Shown here one piece after another: positions 5,468 through 6,714 of a DNA stretch of 6,714 bases; the first letter of the stretch is position 1; each line of letters opens with the position of its first letter. Both the position numbers and the translations under genes were made by a program. The notes beneath the pieces were generated by a model. That model was not told the DNA's origin. It made no database searches and saw only the letters and a program-made list of their open reading frames with translations. Source of the stretch: Chloroflexota bacterium (GTDB taxonomy: Bacteria > Chloroflexota > Anaerolineae > UBA7937 > JACPPX01); contig JACPPX010000103.1 in NCBI GenBank assembly GCA_016190785.1, positions 1 through 6,714 of the forward strand, read 5' to 3'.

Positions 5468-6580
5468 TTACTCCCTTTCCGCAGCATTACTTATCATCGC
5501 CCCCTGTCTTTCTTCTCCCTGGGGATAGCACCATATCTCCCCCGCCTCCCCCTCTTGCCCCCTTACTTCGAAGCGAGCGGTGAGAAAGTGGCTCACCGTC
5601 CAGATGTTGGTCAGCAGATGGCGGGTGAGGCGACAAGTGGTGAAATGGGAAGGGTCGGGAGCCAGGGCCAGGGGCAGGATCAGTTGATCGGCCAGGTGCA
5701 TATCCAGGGCCATCCCACTATCTAAGTAGCGAAGCAAATCCCGAGTTGCCTCCTCGGCTACTTTCTCCGCTGGTTTGCCGCGGGCTCCTAGAGCGGTGAA
5801 TCCGGCAGAAACATTTTCGCCTTCCACCCAAATGAAAACACAGGTCCCTGGCCCGGAAGCAGGTGCAGAAATAATTTCCCACTCTATTTTTCCCCCTCCC
5901 GCCCCTTCGAGGATCTCGTCGGCCCTCTGTATTTGCCGTTGGGCGATGGAGATGGGCAGGTTGGAGACGGCAGAGATGCCCTGGATTCGTAGGAGTGCTC
6001 CCCGTTCTACCAGTTCCAGGCTCTGCCAATTTGTCTTCCCTTTTACTCTGACCTCTATCTCCCCTTCCCCCCGAGGATACCACCCCCACTTTTCGATTGA
6101 TGCTTCGGCTTTTACTCCCAGTTTGGCCAGAGTAGGCAATAGTACATTCTGGATATAGTGGAATGGGGGGCTGAAGGGGACATGAGTCCCCCCACTAATT
6201 TTAAACCGGGAGTCACTATCGGCTAAGGCCAGCGGCCAGATGACAGTCTGGAGAATTAGAGAAACCGCCCCCGCACTCCCTCCCTGGCGGGCTTCGGCGA
6301 CATCCCAGGCGTATTCTCCCGGCAGGGGCGGCGATTGGGGGATAAAGGCCAGGCTCGGCGAGCTGAGTTCGGCCCCTTCTAGCCGTGCCCGGCAAATTTC
6401 GGCACAGGCCTGGACGGCGGTGAGGTGCTGGGCTTGGAGTCCGGGGTTCTTGCGCCCCGCCCGAATTTTCTCCAAGCGGAAAGGCTTTCCGGTTATGGCC
6501 GAAAGGGCAAGGGCGGTGCGCAGGATCTGGCCTCCCCCCTCGCCATACGAACCATCAATGGTGATCAATCGTTGGTCCAT
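5468..6580 (-). CDS. rtcA: RNA 3'-terminal phosphate cyclase
   Basis: Converts an RNA 3'-phosphate to a 2',3'-cyclic phosphate using ATP, through RNA-adenylate and a covalent histidine-AMP. The protein is 370 aa from ATG at 6580-6578. Family marks are GSYGEGGGQILRTALALS (residues 10-27), RAGRKNPGLQAQHLTAVQA (40-58), GGTHVPFSPPFHY (130-142), SAGFTALGARGKPAEKVAEE (258-277) and MHLADQLILPLALA (294-307). His295 corresponds to the adenylated His309 of E. coli RtcA. The protein exceeds the roughly 340 residues usual for the family, mainly by a polar tail after about 345. An in-frame TTG at 6601-6599 would add 7 residues but has no SD, while ATG has GAAGG 5 nt upstream and starts right at the family N-terminus. 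No rtcB, rtcR or archease gene is visible. The next gene, rnz, starts 3 nt after the stop. Confidence 0.96.
   Translation of the reverse strand: MDQRLITIDGSYGEGGGQILRTALALSAITGKPFRLEKIRAGRKNPGLQAQHLTAVQACAEICRARLEGAELSSPSLAFIPQSPPLPGEYAWDVAEARQGGSAGAVSLILQTVIWPLALADSDSRFKISGGTHVPFSPPFHYIQNVLLPTLAKLGVKAEASIEKWGWYPRGEGEIEVRVKGKTNWQSLELVERGALLRIQGISAVSNLPISIAQRQIQRADEILEGAGGGKIEWEIISAPASGPGTCVFIWVEGENVSAGFTALGARGKPAEKVAEEATRDLLRYLDSGMALDMHLADQLILPLALAPDPSHFTTCRLTRHLLTNIWTVSHFLTARFEVRGQEGEAGEIWCYPQGEERQGAMISNAAERE
5471..5478 (-). promoter_or_regulatory. Ribosome binding site of rnz inside the 3' end of rtcA
   Basis: The minus-strand sequence AAAGGGAG encodes part of the last rtcA codons and lies 6 nt before the rnz GTG. 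This supports the GTG start and suggests that translation of rnz is coupled to that of rtcA. Confidence 0.75.
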
Positions 6581-6597
6581 TCTAGCCTTCAATGCGT

Positions 6598-6714
6598 TCA
6601 ATCAGCCGCCAATAGAGTGCCAAGGGATACCTCAGGGTCCAGCAGCACCTTCTGGGTTAGTCCGGGAACCAGAGCACTGAATAAACGCACCCGCAAGCCG
6701 GGTTGCTTCTCCAC
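6598..6714 (-). CDS. 3' end of an unidentified protein gene (cut by right window edge)
   Basis: One minus-strand frame is open from the right edge to TGA at 6600-6598 and gives 38 residues, with RVRLFSALVPGLTQKVLL (residues 8-25) and DPEVSLGTLLAAD at the end. I do not recognise it. It would end 17 nt before the rtcA ATG, consistent with an upstream operon member. The other two frames both contain stops (TAA or TGA) within this stretch, so this is the best candidate. A second frame becomes open again near the end and stops at TAG 6584-6582, just 1 nt before rtcA, so a frameshift at the very end is possible. With only 38 residues, neither function nor reality is certain. Confidence 0.5.
   Translation of the reverse strand: MEKQPGLRVRLFSALVPGLTQKVLLDPEVSLGTLLAAD

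Noticed and set aside
5267..5725. 152-codon open frame on the plus strand
   Set aside because: It is antisense to the N-terminus of rnz and the C-terminus of rtcA, both strongly supported, and its translation shows no family pattern.
6581..6601. TTG at 6601-6599 as the rtcA start
   Set aside because: It overlaps the stop of the upstream frame but has no Shine-Dalgarno, and the added 7 residues lie outside the RtcA family N-terminus; ATG at 6580 fits better.
6240..6680. 146-codon open frame on the plus strand
   Set aside because: It is antisense to the well-conserved N-terminus of rtcA and carries no recognisable motif.

Overview
The window looks like a piece of a bacterial chromosome, moderately GC-rich, in which every convincing gene lies on the minus strand and is read from right to left. 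The evidence for a bacterium is the gatC/gatA pair, sigma-70-type promoter elements (one exact TATAAT), Shine-Dalgarno sequences and mixed ATG/GTG/TTG starts. The RNase Z and sugar nucleotidyltransferase N-termini resemble, from memory, proteins of Chloroflexota-type lineages. That placement is an inference and was not tested. Nothing suggests a phage, IS element, CRISPR array, tRNA or rRNA gene. There is no gene-free stretch longer than about 100 bases.

Right part (about 4544-6714): the 3' end of an unidentified gene runs off the right edge. It is followed by rtcA (RNA 3'-terminal phosphate cyclase) and, only 3 nt later, by a metallo-beta-lactamase-fold RNase Z gene whose ribosome binding site lies inside the end of rtcA. 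This pair suits RNA 3'-end metabolism, since one enzyme matures tRNA 3' ends and the other cyclises RNA 3'-phosphates.

Middle (about 3317-4545): a 95-nt gap after RNase Z holds a good promoter (exact -10, 17-nt spacer) with a small palindrome abutting its -35. Next come gatC, then a soluble family 2 glycosyltransferase coupled to it 7 nt downstream, then a 93-nt gap with a second promoter-like element, and then gatA. The glycosyltransferase therefore separates two subunit genes of the same Asp/Glu-tRNA amidotransferase. No gatB is visible.

Left part (1-3316): gatA (TTG start with a strong SD) is followed at short spacing by a sugar-phosphate nucleotidyltransferase with a left-handed beta-helix tail, an 81-residue conserved small protein (DUF6504-like) and the first 186 residues of a class I/II PLP-dependent aminotransferase cut by the left edge.

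Most of the content is housekeeping: tRNA maturation, tRNA-dependent amidation, sugar activation and transfer, and amino acid metabolism. The gene order and control elements are more notable than any single protein. I saw no convincing previously undescribed system.
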